DNA from: Akkermansia biwaensis
GTDB taxonomy: Bacteria > Verrucomicrobiota > Verrucomicrobiia > Verrucomicrobiales > Akkermansiaceae
Length of the DNA: 64,000 nt
NCBI RefSeq assembly: GCF_026072915.1
Contig: NZ_AP025943.1
Span: 1,798,001 to 1,862,000, forward strand
Direction: 5' to 3'
Made by a program: the position numbers and the translations under genes
Part shown: positions 48,753 to 57,929 of the stretch, one piece after another
Layout of the letters: each line of letters opens with the position of its first letter
How positions within the stretch are numbered: the stretch's first letter is position 1
The notes under the pieces: model-generated
Told to the model about the DNA's origin: nothing
What the model saw: only the letters and a program-made list of their open reading frames with translations
The model's database searches: none

Positions 48753-49676
48753 ATGAAAAAAGAATACATCAGCAACGCATCGTACGGAGGCGAACGCCCC
48801 CTCTTTGCCATCCGCAACCTGAGACTCCGCAACGTAACGATCCTCCCCGGAGAATCGGCCTTGAAGGAATGCTTCGGAATTGAAGCCGTTCAATGTGAAT
48901 TCACGGGGAAATACCCCTTCTGGCACAATGAAGACCTTCTCGTCAGGAACTGCATCTTCCGGGAAGGGGCCCGGGCCGCCATCTGGTATTGCAGGAATTT
49001 GCGCATGGTGGACACCCTTGTTGAAGCCCCGAAAATGTTCCGCGACATGGACGGGCTGAAGCTGGAGCGCGTCCGGCTGCCCAATGCCCAGGAAACCCTC
49101 TGGCATTGCCGCCATGCGGAACTGGACCAAGTGGCGGCGGGCAAGGGCGACTACATATTCATGCACGGTTCCGATATACGGATCAATCAATTCCGGCTTC
49201 AGGGGAACTATTCCTTCCAGTACTGTAAAAACGTGGAAATACGCAATGCGGAAATCCATTCCAAGGATGCCTTCTGGAACACGGAAAACGTAACGGTATA
49301 TGATTCCGTGCTGGACGGCGAATATCTGGGCTGGCACTCGAAGAACCTGCGCCTGGTCAATTGCCGGATTTCAGGTACCCAGCCCCTGTGCTACGCCACG
49401 GATCTGGTCATGGAAAACTGCTCCATGGCGGAGGATGCCGATCTGGCCTTTGAGTACGCCAGCGTGCAGGCGGAAATCAGCGGAACGGTCCGTAGCGTCA
49501 AAAATCCGCGCAGTGGCCGCATGGTGGCGGACGGGTACGGGGAAATTATTCTGGACAGCCACTGCAAGGCGCCGGGTGACTGTTCCGTGGAAACCCGTGG
49601 GGCGGAATCCGGACAGGCTGCATGGCACCCGGCATCTGCCGGCAAGAGAATCTCTGAAAGGCAGTACACGGAATAA
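48753..49676 (+). CDS. DUF3737-family beta-helix protein
   Basis: A 307-residue protein recognisable as DUF3737: MKKEYISNASYGGERPLFA at the start, then a repeating right-handed beta-helix-like pattern (LRVRNCIF / LRMVDTLV / LKLERVRL / VEIRNAEI / LRLVNCRI). No signal peptide and no known activity. Members commonly sit beside AraC regulators, MFS exporters and hydrolases in gut bacteria, as here. The MFS gene starts 32 bp downstream. Confidence 0.85.
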   Translation: MKKEYISNASYGGERPLFAIRNLRLRNVTILPGESALKECFGIEAVQCEFTGKYPFWHNEDLLVRNCIFREGARAAIWYCRNLRMVDTLVEAPKMFRDMDGLKLERVRLPNAQETLWHCRHAELDQVAAGKGDYIFMHGSDIRINQFRLQGNYSFQYCKNVEIRNAEIHSKDAFWNTENVTVYDSVLDGEYLGWHSKNLRLVNCRISGTQPLCYATDLVMENCSMAEDADLAFEYASVQAEISGTVRSVKNPRSGRMVADGYGEIILDSHCKAPGDCSVETRGAESGQAAWHPASAGKRISERQYTE

Positions 49677-49708
49677 AAACGGAAAAGGGGACCGAACACG
49701 ATTAAACA

Positions 49709-50941
49709 ATGAAACGGGAAAACAACCAGCATGCGGGAAATGCGGGCGGTCTGCTTGTCTTTATCCTTACTGCCGGCGTATTCGGGATCATTAATACGGA
49801 AATGGGAGTCGTGGGGATTCTTCCCCAGATAGCGGAGACATTTCGGATCAGCGTGCCGGATGCGGGCTGGACGGTCGGCCTGTTTGCGCTGATTGTGGCC
49901 TTGTCCGCTCCCGTCATGCCGATGTTGTTTTCCAGGGTCAACCGCAGGACGGTCATGCTGCTGGCCCTGGGAACCTTCACGCTGAGCAATCTTGTTTCAG
50001 CATTTACCGACAGTTTTACAGTCGTGTTGATAGCCCGGGCCATTCCCGCCTTCCTTCACCCGGTTTACGTTTCCATGGCCTTCACGGTGGCTGCGGCGTC
50101 GGCAGGAAAGGCGGGAGCCCCCAGGGCGGTTGCCAGGGTCTTCATCGGTGTATCGGCCGGAATGGTTCTGGGTGTTCCGGTCACCAGCTTCATCGCAAGT
50201 ATGGCGTCGTTCTCCATGGCCATGCTGTTCTTTGCCGCCGTGAATGCCGTGGTGCTTGTGGCTACGCTGCTCTTTGTTCCCTCTCTGCCCGTCCGGGAGC
50301 GACTTTCCTATGGAACTCAGCTGGGCGTACTGAAAAAGGCAGTTACCTGGCAGGCCATTCTGGCCGTTACAATGATCAACGCGGCCATGTTCGGCTTTTT
50401 CAGCTACATGTCGGACTATCTGAAAACGATAACGGAAATATCCTACACGCTCATTGGCACGGTATTGCTAGTGTACGGACTGGCCAATATCGTCGGCAAC
50501 GTCCTGGCGGGCAGGCTGCTTTCCATGAATGCCGCACGGTGTGTAACCCTTATCCCGTTTGTCCTCTTTGCGGTTTACGCGTCCTTGTTCCTGCTGGGTG
50601 GCTGGCTTGTCCCGGTAATAGCCATCATCTTTGTTCTGGGAATTCTGGCGGGCATTGCCAGCAACAACATGCAATACATCATCACGGATGCCGCGCCGGA
50701 AGCTCCCGATTTTGCCAATGGCCTGTTTCTGGCGTCCGCCAACCTTGGAACGACAGTGGGGACGGCCGTTTGCGGATTGTTCATCACCTTCTTCAATACG
50801 CGTTATTCCGTATTGGGGGCGCTCCTGTTTCTCGTGGCGGGCATCGTCTTCATCTTCCTCAGGAATCGTTCCTCAAATCCTCTCTCATCTTCTCAAATCT
50901 TGAAAAACAACCATGAAAAACCATCCTTCAGAACACATTGA
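49709..50941 (+). CDS. MFS transporter (AraJ-like exporter)
   Basis: A 410-residue major facilitator with about 12 helices. The first half has GIINTEMGVVGILPQIAETFRIS, typical of the AraJ/PbuE/sugar-efflux group of arabinose-polymer or drug exporters. The C-terminal end overlaps DUF418 by 29 bp, so the genes are co-translated. Substrate unknown; the setting suggests export of a toxic or waste metabolite. Confidence 0.88.
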   Translation: MKRENNQHAGNAGGLLVFILTAGVFGIINTEMGVVGILPQIAETFRISVPDAGWTVGLFALIVALSAPVMPMLFSRVNRRTVMLLALGTFTLSNLVSAFTDSFTVVLIARAIPAFLHPVYVSMAFTVAAASAGKAGAPRAVARVFIGVSAGMVLGVPVTSFIASMASFSMAMLFFAAVNAVVLVATLLFVPSLPVRERLSYGTQLGVLKKAVTWQAILAVTMINAAMFGFFSYMSDYLKTITEISYTLIGTVLLVYGLANIVGNVLAGRLLSMNAARCVTLIPFVLFAVYASLFLLGGWLVPVIAIIFVLGILAGIASNNMQYIITDAAPEAPDFANGLFLASANLGTTVGTAVCGLFITFFNTRYSVLGALLFLVAGIVFIFLRNRSSNPLSSSQILKNNHEKPSFRTH

Positions 50942-52145
50942 CCCGGTCCGTTCGAAAGAACGCCATATCATCCTTGATGCCTTAAGGGGACTGGCGCTCT
51001 TCGGAATCTGTCTGGCCAACTTCCCGGAATTCTCCCTCTATACCTTTCTGAAAAGCGACGCCGTGTCGGCAATGCCTACGGCTGGAATCGACAGGATCAT
51101 CAAATACATCCAGTACATCCTGATAGACGGAAAATTCTACACCATGTTTTCACTCCTCTTCGGGATAGGATTTTCTATCATCATCTCTAACGCCATGCGG
51201 AAGCATGCGGACGGCTTCCGCATCTTCTACCGGAGGATGGGAATCCTGCTGGTCATTGGCTTCCTGCACCTGATGTCCCTTTGGAGCGGTGACATCCTGA
51301 TGCTTTATGCCCTGCTGGGCCTGCTTCTGCCCCTCTTCCGGAATGTATCCAACAAGGGGCTGCTCCTTGCTTCCGCCTTCCTGCTGCTGGTTCCCATAGC
51401 GGCGGATGCCGCGAGAGCCGTTTCCGGCATGGACCCGTCCGCCCCGGTCGTCCGCATGCAGCAGTACTTTTGTGCAAAATACGGCATTACGGAAGACAAC
51501 TTCGCCTTCTGGCTGAGGGATGCCGCCAGCTACACGGACGTTTTCAAATTCCTGGTGCAGGGGGCCTTTGTCAGAATGCAGGAATTCATTGACGGCAACC
51601 GTTTCTTTAAGGTGATGGGATTGTTCCTGCTGGGATTCTACATTGGCAGAAACCGCCTGTATGCCAATCTGGAAGGCAACAAAAAGCTCTTGAAAAAAGT
51701 ATCCATGTACGGCTTCGCGATCGGACTTCCCGTCTCCGTATTCTATGCGTGGAGCTCCATGAACGGCCATCCGTGGGGGATGACGGCCCATTCGGCCCTG
51801 TACGCGTTTGGCGTTTTCCCTGTGGGGCTGGCGTATATGGCGTCCGTCAGCCTGTGGTACCTTCACCGCAGGGAATGCCGGATATTCAAAATACTGGCGG
51901 CTCCGGGGCAAATGGCTCTGACCAATTACATCGGGCAGTCCGTGCTGGGCATGATTATTTTTTATGGCATCGGCTTCGGCTTTGGTGCGGATACTGGTCT
52001 TGTTGCCGTCATGCTGGTGGCGGCCGGTGTCTATCTCGTTGAGGCGGCATTCAGCCGCATCTGGTTGCATTATTGCCTGTTCGGCCCCCTGGAATGGATA
52101 TGGCGCATGCTGACTTACGGAAAATGGCTTCCACTCTTTAAATAA
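50913..52145 (+). CDS. DUF418-family membrane protein (YeiB-like)
   Basis: A 410-residue membrane protein with about ten hydrophobic helices. ILDALRGLALFGICLANFPE near the N-terminus, FSLLFGIGFSIII, and the C-terminal ALTNYIGQSVLGMIIFYG block are the DUF418 hallmarks. The family is thought to be transport-related or a membrane acyltransferase-like protein; no function is settled. It is in the AraC-linked cluster between the MFS exporter and a cyclophilin-like lipoprotein. Confidence 0.9.
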   Translation: MKNHPSEHIDPVRSKERHIILDALRGLALFGICLANFPEFSLYTFLKSDAVSAMPTAGIDRIIKYIQYILIDGKFYTMFSLLFGIGFSIIISNAMRKHADGFRIFYRRMGILLVIGFLHLMSLWSGDILMLYALLGLLLPLFRNVSNKGLLLASAFLLLVPIAADAARAVSGMDPSAPVVRMQQYFCAKYGITEDNFAFWLRDAASYTDVFKFLVQGAFVRMQEFIDGNRFFKVMGLFLLGFYIGRNRLYANLEGNKKLLKKVSMYGFAIGLPVSVFYAWSSMNGHPWGMTAHSALYAFGVFPVGLAYMASVSLWYLHRRECRIFKILAAPGQMALTNYIGQSVLGMIIFYGIGFGFGADTGLVAVMLVAAGVYLVEAAFSRIWLHYCLFGPLEWIWRMLTYGKWLPLFK

Positions 52146-52148
52146 ATC

Positions 52149-52691
52149 ATGACGAAGATGAAAAAAATGCACTTCTCCCGCAAAGCGTCAGGAACAATAA
52201 TCTTCTCTCCTGCTTTGGCGCTCCTGCTCTGCATGACTTCATGCGATGCGGACGGAACCGCCGGACATTCCGGGGCCGATGCTTCCCACGGAGATATGGC
52301 TGCCGGTCATCACCCGCAAAAAAACAACGCCATGAACAACATGATCAAAATAACCGTCGGCTCCTCAACATTCACGGCCACCCTTTCAAATAACGCGGCT
52401 GCGGCTGCATTCCGGGCACTGCTGCCTTTGACGCTCAAGATGGAGGACGTCAACGGGAATGAAAAATTTTATCGCCTCTCCAGGCACTTGCCCGTTGCCG
52501 CTGCCAACCCGGGAACCGTGCGTGAAGGGGATTTGATGTTGTGGGGCACCGGGGGACTGGTTCTCTTCTACAAGACTTTTTCCACATCCTACAGCTATAC
52601 GCGGCTGGGGCGCGTTGACAATGCCGCCGGGCTTGCGAAGACCCTTGGCTCCGGGGACGTGGAAGTCACTTTTGAACTGAACCAGGAATAA
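52149..52691 (+). CDS. Cyclophilin-like-fold lipoprotein
   Basis: A 180-residue protein with a lipoprotein signal (ALALLLCMTSC). The mature domain from about residue 60 reads IKITVGSSTFTATLSNNAAA, GDLMLWGTGGLVLFYKTF, TRLGRVDNAAGL, the pattern of the cyclophilin-like (DUF4-type) fold family. These proteins lack the active residues of true prolyl isomerases and their role is unknown. It follows DUF418 by 3 bp and is the last gene of the cluster. Confidence 0.82.
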   Translation: MTKMKKMHFSRKASGTIIFSPALALLLCMTSCDADGTAGHSGADASHGDMAAGHHPQKNNAMNNMIKITVGSSTFTATLSNNAAAAAFRALLPLTLKMEDVNGNEKFYRLSRHLPVAAANPGTVREGDLMLWGTGGLVLFYKTFSTSYSYTRLGRVDNAAGLAKTLGSGDVEVTFELNQE

Positions 52692-52880
52692 CGGAATAAC
52701 GCGGAAAACGGGAAACATTGCAGTGGAGATGTGACTATCCGCAGCAAATGGCGGAACCTTGAACGGCAGGGAAGGGGAGGTTTTTCCATGGCATAAAATT
52801 ATGCAGGGAAATCTTGACAGGGCTTTTGCGGTTTCTATGATGCGGATGCCCGTTGCGTTTTACGGACACCCCAGGAATTC

Positions 52881-54218
52881 ATGATTCTTTTCATCATTTT
52901 CGTTATTCTCCTTTTGATTCTGGTCAACGCCTTTTACGTTGCCGCAGAGTTCGCCGCCGTGAGCGTGCGCCGCAACATGATCCGTGAAATGGCGGAGGGC
53001 GGCAGCAAGGTGGCCGTTCATTTGCTGAAAATCCTGGAGAACACCCGCGAGCTTGACCGCTACATTGCGGCCTGCCAGTTCGGAATTACCATTTCCAGCC
53101 TGATTCTGGGTGCGTACGGGCAGGTGCAGTTGTCTTCCTACCTGCTTCCGCTGTTTGAACGGTTCGGCGGGATGGACTCCGTGATGGCCGCCTCCGTTTC
53201 CGCCCTGGTTGTTCTGGTGGGGTTGACGGTCTTCCAGGTGATTCTGGGGGAACTGATGCCCAAGTCGCTGGCTCTCCAATTTCCGCGGCAGGCGGCCCTG
53301 TACACGTATTACCCCATGCGCTGGACGCTCACTTTCTTCGCGTGGTTCATTGACTTCCTGAACGGGAGCGGCCTGCTGCTGCTCAAGCTCTTCAGATTGC
53401 CGCCGGGCGGCCACCAGCACATCCACTCCCAGCAGGAAATCAACATGCTGCTGGATGAAAGCCATGAGGGCGGCCTGCTGGAAGAGGACGAGCACGAGCG
53501 GCTGCACAGCGCGCTCTCTCTGGCGGAACGCACCGTGGAACAAATCATGATTCCCCGCTTCCAGCTGGTCTGCCTGGATGTGGACGCCACGCAGGAGGAT
53601 ATTCTGGACATGATCTCCGGCAGGCCCCACACCCATATCCCCATTTATGAGGGCAACCGCGAATCCGTGATCGGCATGCTGCACATCAAGGACATGGTGG
53701 CCGCTTACACGGAAAAAGGCGTTCTTCCCCCTTTGCGCTCCATGCTGCGCCAGGTGCCGTGCGTGATGGAAATGCAGACGGTGGAAATGCTCATGTCCCA
53801 GTTGCGCGAGGAAAAGGCCAAGGAAGCCTTCGTACTGAATGAATACGGAAAATTCGTGGGGCTGGTGACGCTGGAACGCCTGCTGGGTGAAATGGTGGGG
53901 GACATCGACGATGAATTCATCCGCTCCGGAGAAAAGGTGGAATACCTGCCTGACGGCTCCGTCAGAATTCCCGGAATGATGCGCGCCCACAAGGCGGAAT
54001 GCCTGGTTCCCTTCCTGATGAACGGAGCCACGACGGTGGGCGGCTGCGTGATCAAGCACATGTCCTGCATTCCGAAGGAGGGGGACCGGCTGATCATCGC
54101 TGGGCGCGTGCTGGTGGTGGAAAAAATGGATCACAACCGTGTATCCTCCGTCCTGCTGCTTCCTCCTGAAAAAAAGGCGGAAGGTAAACCTGCCGTGGAA
54201 AGCGGGGTGGATATATGA
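52881..54218 (+). CDS. CNNM/CorC-type (hemolysin-family) membrane protein 1
   Basis: A 445-residue protein with a DUF21/CNNM membrane domain (four helices, residues 1 to about 180, starting MILFIIFVILLLILVNAFYVA), two CBS domains (from about 215) and a C-terminal CorC_HlyC domain. The family is involved in Mg2+/Co2+ efflux or divalent cation homeostasis; the hemolysin name is historical. The ATGA overlap with the next gene, which encodes a paralogue, suggests a two-subunit complex. Confidence 0.9.
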   Translation: MILFIIFVILLLILVNAFYVAAEFAAVSVRRNMIREMAEGGSKVAVHLLKILENTRELDRYIAACQFGITISSLILGAYGQVQLSSYLLPLFERFGGMDSVMAASVSALVVLVGLTVFQVILGELMPKSLALQFPRQAALYTYYPMRWTLTFFAWFIDFLNGSGLLLLKLFRLPPGGHQHIHSQQEINMLLDESHEGGLLEEDEHERLHSALSLAERTVEQIMIPRFQLVCLDVDATQEDILDMISGRPHTHIPIYEGNRESVIGMLHIKDMVAAYTEKGVLPPLRSMLRQVPCVMEMQTVEMLMSQLREEKAKEAFVLNEYGKFVGLVTLERLLGEMVGDIDDEFIRSGEKVEYLPDGSVRIPGMMRAHKAECLVPFLMNGATTVGGCVIKHMSCIPKEGDRLIIAGRVLVVEKMDHNRVSSVLLLPPEKKAEGKPAVESGVDI

Positions 54219-55540
54219 TGACGGTTCTCATTATTCTGCTGCTGATCGTTCTCAACGGGCTGTTTGTGGCTGCGGAATTCGCTCTGCTCGGCGCTCCCCG
54301 CGCGGCCCTGGAGCAGATGGCGGCCTCCGGAAACATGGTGGCGCGCCACATCACCCAGGTGCTGAAAACTCCCAGGCTCCAGGACCGCTACATTGCCACG
54401 GCCCAGCTCGGCATCACGTTTGCCAGCCTGGGGCTGGGCATGTACGGGGAGCATACCATGGCCGTATGGATTCAGGAATGGCTGGGCCGGTACGGGTGGG
54501 CTTCCTGGCTGGTGGCGCACGGTGCGGCCAGCGTCCTGTCCGTGGGCTTGCTGACGTATCTCCACATCGTTCTGGGGGAAATGGTGCCCAAGGCCCTGGC
54601 TCTTCAATACGCCACGAAGCTCTGCCTCATCATCACCATGCCCATGTACGTCATCCAGCTCTGCCTGTATCCTCTCGTGGTGGGCATGAACACGCTGGGC
54701 AACTTCTTCCTGGGACTTTTGGGGGTGGACAGGAATGAATCCAAATCTCACTACCATTCCGCGGAGGAACTCCAGTACATCATTGAGGAAAGTCATGAAA
54801 ACGGCGCTCTGCCGGAAGAATCGGGCCGCATCATGGACTGCCTGTTTGACCTGGATGACTTGTATGTTCACCAGGTAATGACGCCGCGTGTCCGGATAGA
54901 TGCCATTCCGGAAGGGGCGGACCATGAGCAAATCCGGGAAATCGTGCGCCGCACCCGCCGCACGCGCTACCCCGTTTACCGCGGGGACCTGGACCATGTG
55001 GTCGGGATGGTTCATGCCCGCGACCTGTTCCGGATCATGCTCCGGGGGGAATCTCTGGGGACCCAATACATTCATTCCATTCCGAAGGTCCCCAAAACCG
55101 TCAAATTTGACAATGTGGTGGAAATCATGCGGAGGGACAACGTGCGGCTGGCCATTATCCTGGACGAACACGGCGGCACTTCCGGCCTGCTCACCCTGAC
55201 GGACGTATTTTCCGAGGTAATGGGCTGGGACCGCGGCCGCATCCGCGTTCTGACGGACCTGCCGCCGGACGCCGTGGGATTTTCCTGCGACGTGTCCGGC
55301 CTGGCCCGCATCGGCGAACTGGGGGAAGCCTTGGACATGGACTTGCAGAATGAGGAAATAGACACCGTGGGCGGTCTGGTCCTCAACCTGCTCCAGGCTC
55401 CGGCGCGGGAAGGCGATATTGTCGGCTACCTCGGTTTGGAATTCAAGGTGACCCGGACGGACAACGGAGGGGTGGAGCGGTGCGTCGTCACCCGGATTAC
55501 CCCGCTGATGCGGGAAGAGGCGCTGGAAGGCGAGGAATAA
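54215..55540 (+). CDS. CNNM/CorC-type (hemolysin-family) membrane protein 2
   Basis: A 441-residue paralogue of the preceding protein with the same order: CNNM helices, CBS pair (DDLYVHQVMTPRVRIDAIPEG; LGTQYIHSIPKVPKTVKFDN), CorC_HlyC domain (DTVGGLVLNLLQAPAREGD). The sequences diverge enough to suggest an old duplication. Coupled translation (ATGA) and this adjacency argue that the two work as a pair in cation transport or sensing. Confidence 0.9.
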   Translation: MMTVLIILLLIVLNGLFVAAEFALLGAPRAALEQMAASGNMVARHITQVLKTPRLQDRYIATAQLGITFASLGLGMYGEHTMAVWIQEWLGRYGWASWLVAHGAASVLSVGLLTYLHIVLGEMVPKALALQYATKLCLIITMPMYVIQLCLYPLVVGMNTLGNFFLGLLGVDRNESKSHYHSAEELQYIIEESHENGALPEESGRIMDCLFDLDDLYVHQVMTPRVRIDAIPEGADHEQIREIVRRTRRTRYPVYRGDLDHVVGMVHARDLFRIMLRGESLGTQYIHSIPKVPKTVKFDNVVEIMRRDNVRLAIILDEHGGTSGLLTLTDVFSEVMGWDRGRIRVLTDLPPDAVGFSCDVSGLARIGELGEALDMDLQNEEIDTVGGLVLNLLQAPAREGDIVGYLGLEFKVTRTDNGGVERCVVTRITPLMREEALEGEE

Positions 55541-55581
55541 CTGTTCTTCGCCACTTTCTCTGCGTTTCCGGGGGATTTGCG

Positions 55582-55610
55582 TAAAAGTTCCTTGGTGGAG
55601 CGTCTATAAT
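55582..55610 (+). promoter_or_regulatory. Putative promoter of the cytochrome gene
   Basis: A perfect TATAAT at 55605-55610 is the best -10 box in the window; the -35 position (TAAAAG, 17 bp upstream) is poor. The leader to the ATG at 55631 would be about 14 nt. Confidence 0.45.
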
Positions 55611-55630
55611 GTGGCAAGATATTCCCCGCC

Positions 55631-57910
55631 ATGTCTGAAACTGAACCTTCCCGCGTTTCCAGCAAAAAGCCATCCGTGAAAAAATGGGTGGTTCTTATTG
55701 TCGTGCTGGGGGCGCTCGTGGGACTGGGAACCATGATGAAGGCATGGATGGAAAGACGGGCGGGAACAGGCGTCCAGCCGGCCGTATTTACGGGCGGCAG
55801 CGAGCACTGGGACCAGAATGAAGTTCCCGTTTCCATGCAGTGCGGCGCCTGCCATGAAAAGGAATTCAGGCAGTGGGCCGGTTCCGACCACGCCTGGGCG
55901 TTCCGCAAGCTGGGGGACCAGTGGGAATCCGAGGCTTTCCACAACATGAAGCTGAGCGCCCACGGCAGCGTTCTCCAATTTTCCACGGACGGGCAGGGAC
56001 GTACCGTTCACGACGGACAGGCCAATACCTCGTGGCGGGCGGAATGGGCCACGGGACGCATCCCTCTGGTGCAGTACCTAGTCCCCGCGAAGGATGGCGG
56101 CTACCATACCCTCAGCGCCGCATGGGACGTGAACCGCAAGGAATGGTTCGATATCTTCGGCAAGGAAGTCCGCCAGCCCGGCGACTGGGGCCACTGGACG
56201 GGCCGCGGCATGAACTGGAACACCCAGTGCGCCTGGTGCCACATGTCCCTGTTCCATAAAAACTATGATCCCGTCAAGGACCGCTACGCCTCCACCTGGA
56301 AGGAACCCGGCGTCACCTGCATCCAGTGTCACGGCCCCCTGCTGGACAAGCCGGAGGCGGGAACGGGATGCATGATCTCCACCAAGAACAAGCTGACGCC
56401 TCAGCAGATTCACGACAACTGCGCTTCCTGCCATGCCCGGCGCGATGAATTCGACCATGATTTTGCCGTGGGGGACCGCTTTGACGACCATTTCCAGCTG
56501 GTGCTTCCCGTTCAGCCCGGCGTATTCTGGCCCAACGGCATGCAGAGGGACGAGGACTACTGTGAAACGGGGCTGCGCCTGAGCCGCATGGGCAAGGCGG
56601 GCGTCACCTGCCTGGACTGCCATGATCCGCATACCGGCACGCTCAAGCTTCCCCAGGAGGACAACACGCTCTGCATGAGGTGCCACGGTACGGGAGAGGC
56701 TGTCAACGGAGTGAAAGCCCCCGTCATTGACATCTCCAAACATACTCCGTGCCCGCAGTCCAGCATGGGCGCGCGGTGCGTGGAGTGCCACATGCCGGAA
56801 AGCCTGTACATGGCGCGCGACCCGCGCCGCGACCATTCGTTCAATTCCCCGGATCCGCTGCTGAGCGTGGAACTGGGCATCCCGAACGCCTGCACCATGT
56901 GCCACCGGGACAAGAGCAATGAATGGGCCGCGGAAGCGGTGAAAAAATATTACGGGCCGGACCCCAAAATGGCGAAATACAGGGATCGTACCAGGGCCGT
57001 GCAGCATGCGTATGAAGGCAAGGAGGATGTTCTGCCCCTGTTGATGGAATGCTTCAGGAAGGAGGAAGTGGGGGCATGGCGCGCCACGCTGCTGGACCTG
57101 ATGGACTCCTGGGCTCATGAACCCGCCGTGCAGGAACTGGCTGCCGGAGCGGTGAATGATCCGGATGCCCTGACCCGTGCCGCCGCCGCCAAGGTAATGG
57201 GCCGCGCGAACAATCCTTCCGCCGGAAAACTTCTCAATGACCCTCTCAAGGTCGTGCGCCTGCAGGCGGAATGGGCCCTGCGGGATTCCCTGCCGCCGGA
57301 CAGCCCCGGCATGAAGGAACTGACGGCGGCCGCACTGCACCAGGCGGACCAGCCCTCCGGGGCCATGAAGCTGGCGCAGATCGCCATCAGCCGGAAAGAC
57401 GCCAGAGCGGCGGAACAATGGTTTGCCAAGGCATTGAAGTGGGATGCCACCTCCTCTGTCGTGCACCGGGACTACGCCGTATTCCTGGCATCCCAGGGCC
57501 GCAGCGGGGAAGCCGTGGAACAGATGAGGGAGGCGGTGCGGCTGGCTCCCCGGGACGCCAACCTGTGGTACCTGCTGGGCCTGGGCCAGATTGAAAACAA
57601 TGACGAGCCGGGGGCGCTCCAATCCTTTGACGAGGCGCTCAAAATAGAACCCGCCTTCATCCGCGCCCTGTTCAACCGCGCCCTCCTCAATGAAAAGGTG
57701 GGACGTCTGGAACAGGCGATTCAGGATCTGGAAAACTGTTCCTCCCTGGACAAGGAAAACCCGGATATTCCCTTCACCCTGGCGGTCATGCTGTACCGCA
57801 ACGGCCATTACCGGGATGCCGCCGCCGCCGCCGCGGAAACCCTGCGCCGGGAGCCGAGGCACGCACAGGCCAGACAAATTCTGGAATCAGCTTCTCGACA
57901 CGGAAAATAA
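55631..57910 (+). CDS. Octaheme c-type cytochrome with HEAT/TPR C-terminus
   Basis: A 759-residue periplasmic cytochrome anchored by one N-terminal helix (VVLIVVLGALVGLGTMM). Eight CXXCH heme sites lie between residues 71 and 425: CGACH, CAWCH, CIQCH, CASCH, CLDCH, CMRCH, CVECH and CTMCH. The later part has HEAT-like helices (about 450-560) and TPR units from about 590 (WFAKALKWDATSSVVHRDYA; NLWYLLGLGQIENNDEPGAL). It resembles cytochrome c554/NrfB-like electron carriers. A thioredoxin-like gene follows in the same orientation, 20 bp later. Confidence 0.9.
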   Translation: MSETEPSRVSSKKPSVKKWVVLIVVLGALVGLGTMMKAWMERRAGTGVQPAVFTGGSEHWDQNEVPVSMQCGACHEKEFRQWAGSDHAWAFRKLGDQWESEAFHNMKLSAHGSVLQFSTDGQGRTVHDGQANTSWRAEWATGRIPLVQYLVPAKDGGYHTLSAAWDVNRKEWFDIFGKEVRQPGDWGHWTGRGMNWNTQCAWCHMSLFHKNYDPVKDRYASTWKEPGVTCIQCHGPLLDKPEAGTGCMISTKNKLTPQQIHDNCASCHARRDEFDHDFAVGDRFDDHFQLVLPVQPGVFWPNGMQRDEDYCETGLRLSRMGKAGVTCLDCHDPHTGTLKLPQEDNTLCMRCHGTGEAVNGVKAPVIDISKHTPCPQSSMGARCVECHMPESLYMARDPRRDHSFNSPDPLLSVELGIPNACTMCHRDKSNEWAAEAVKKYYGPDPKMAKYRDRTRAVQHAYEGKEDVLPLLMECFRKEEVGAWRATLLDLMDSWAHEPAVQELAAGAVNDPDALTRAAAAKVMGRANNPSAGKLLNDPLKVVRLQAEWALRDSLPPDSPGMKELTAAALHQADQPSGAMKLAQIAISRKDARAAEQWFAKALKWDATSSVVHRDYAVFLASQGRSGEAVEQMREAVRLAPRDANLWYLLGLGQIENNDEPGALQSFDEALKIEPAFIRALFNRALLNEKVGRLEQAIQDLENCSSLDKENPDIPFTLAVMLYRNGHYRDAAAAAAETLRREPRHAQARQILESASRHGK

Positions 57911-57929
57911 GATGTAGTATATCAATGTC

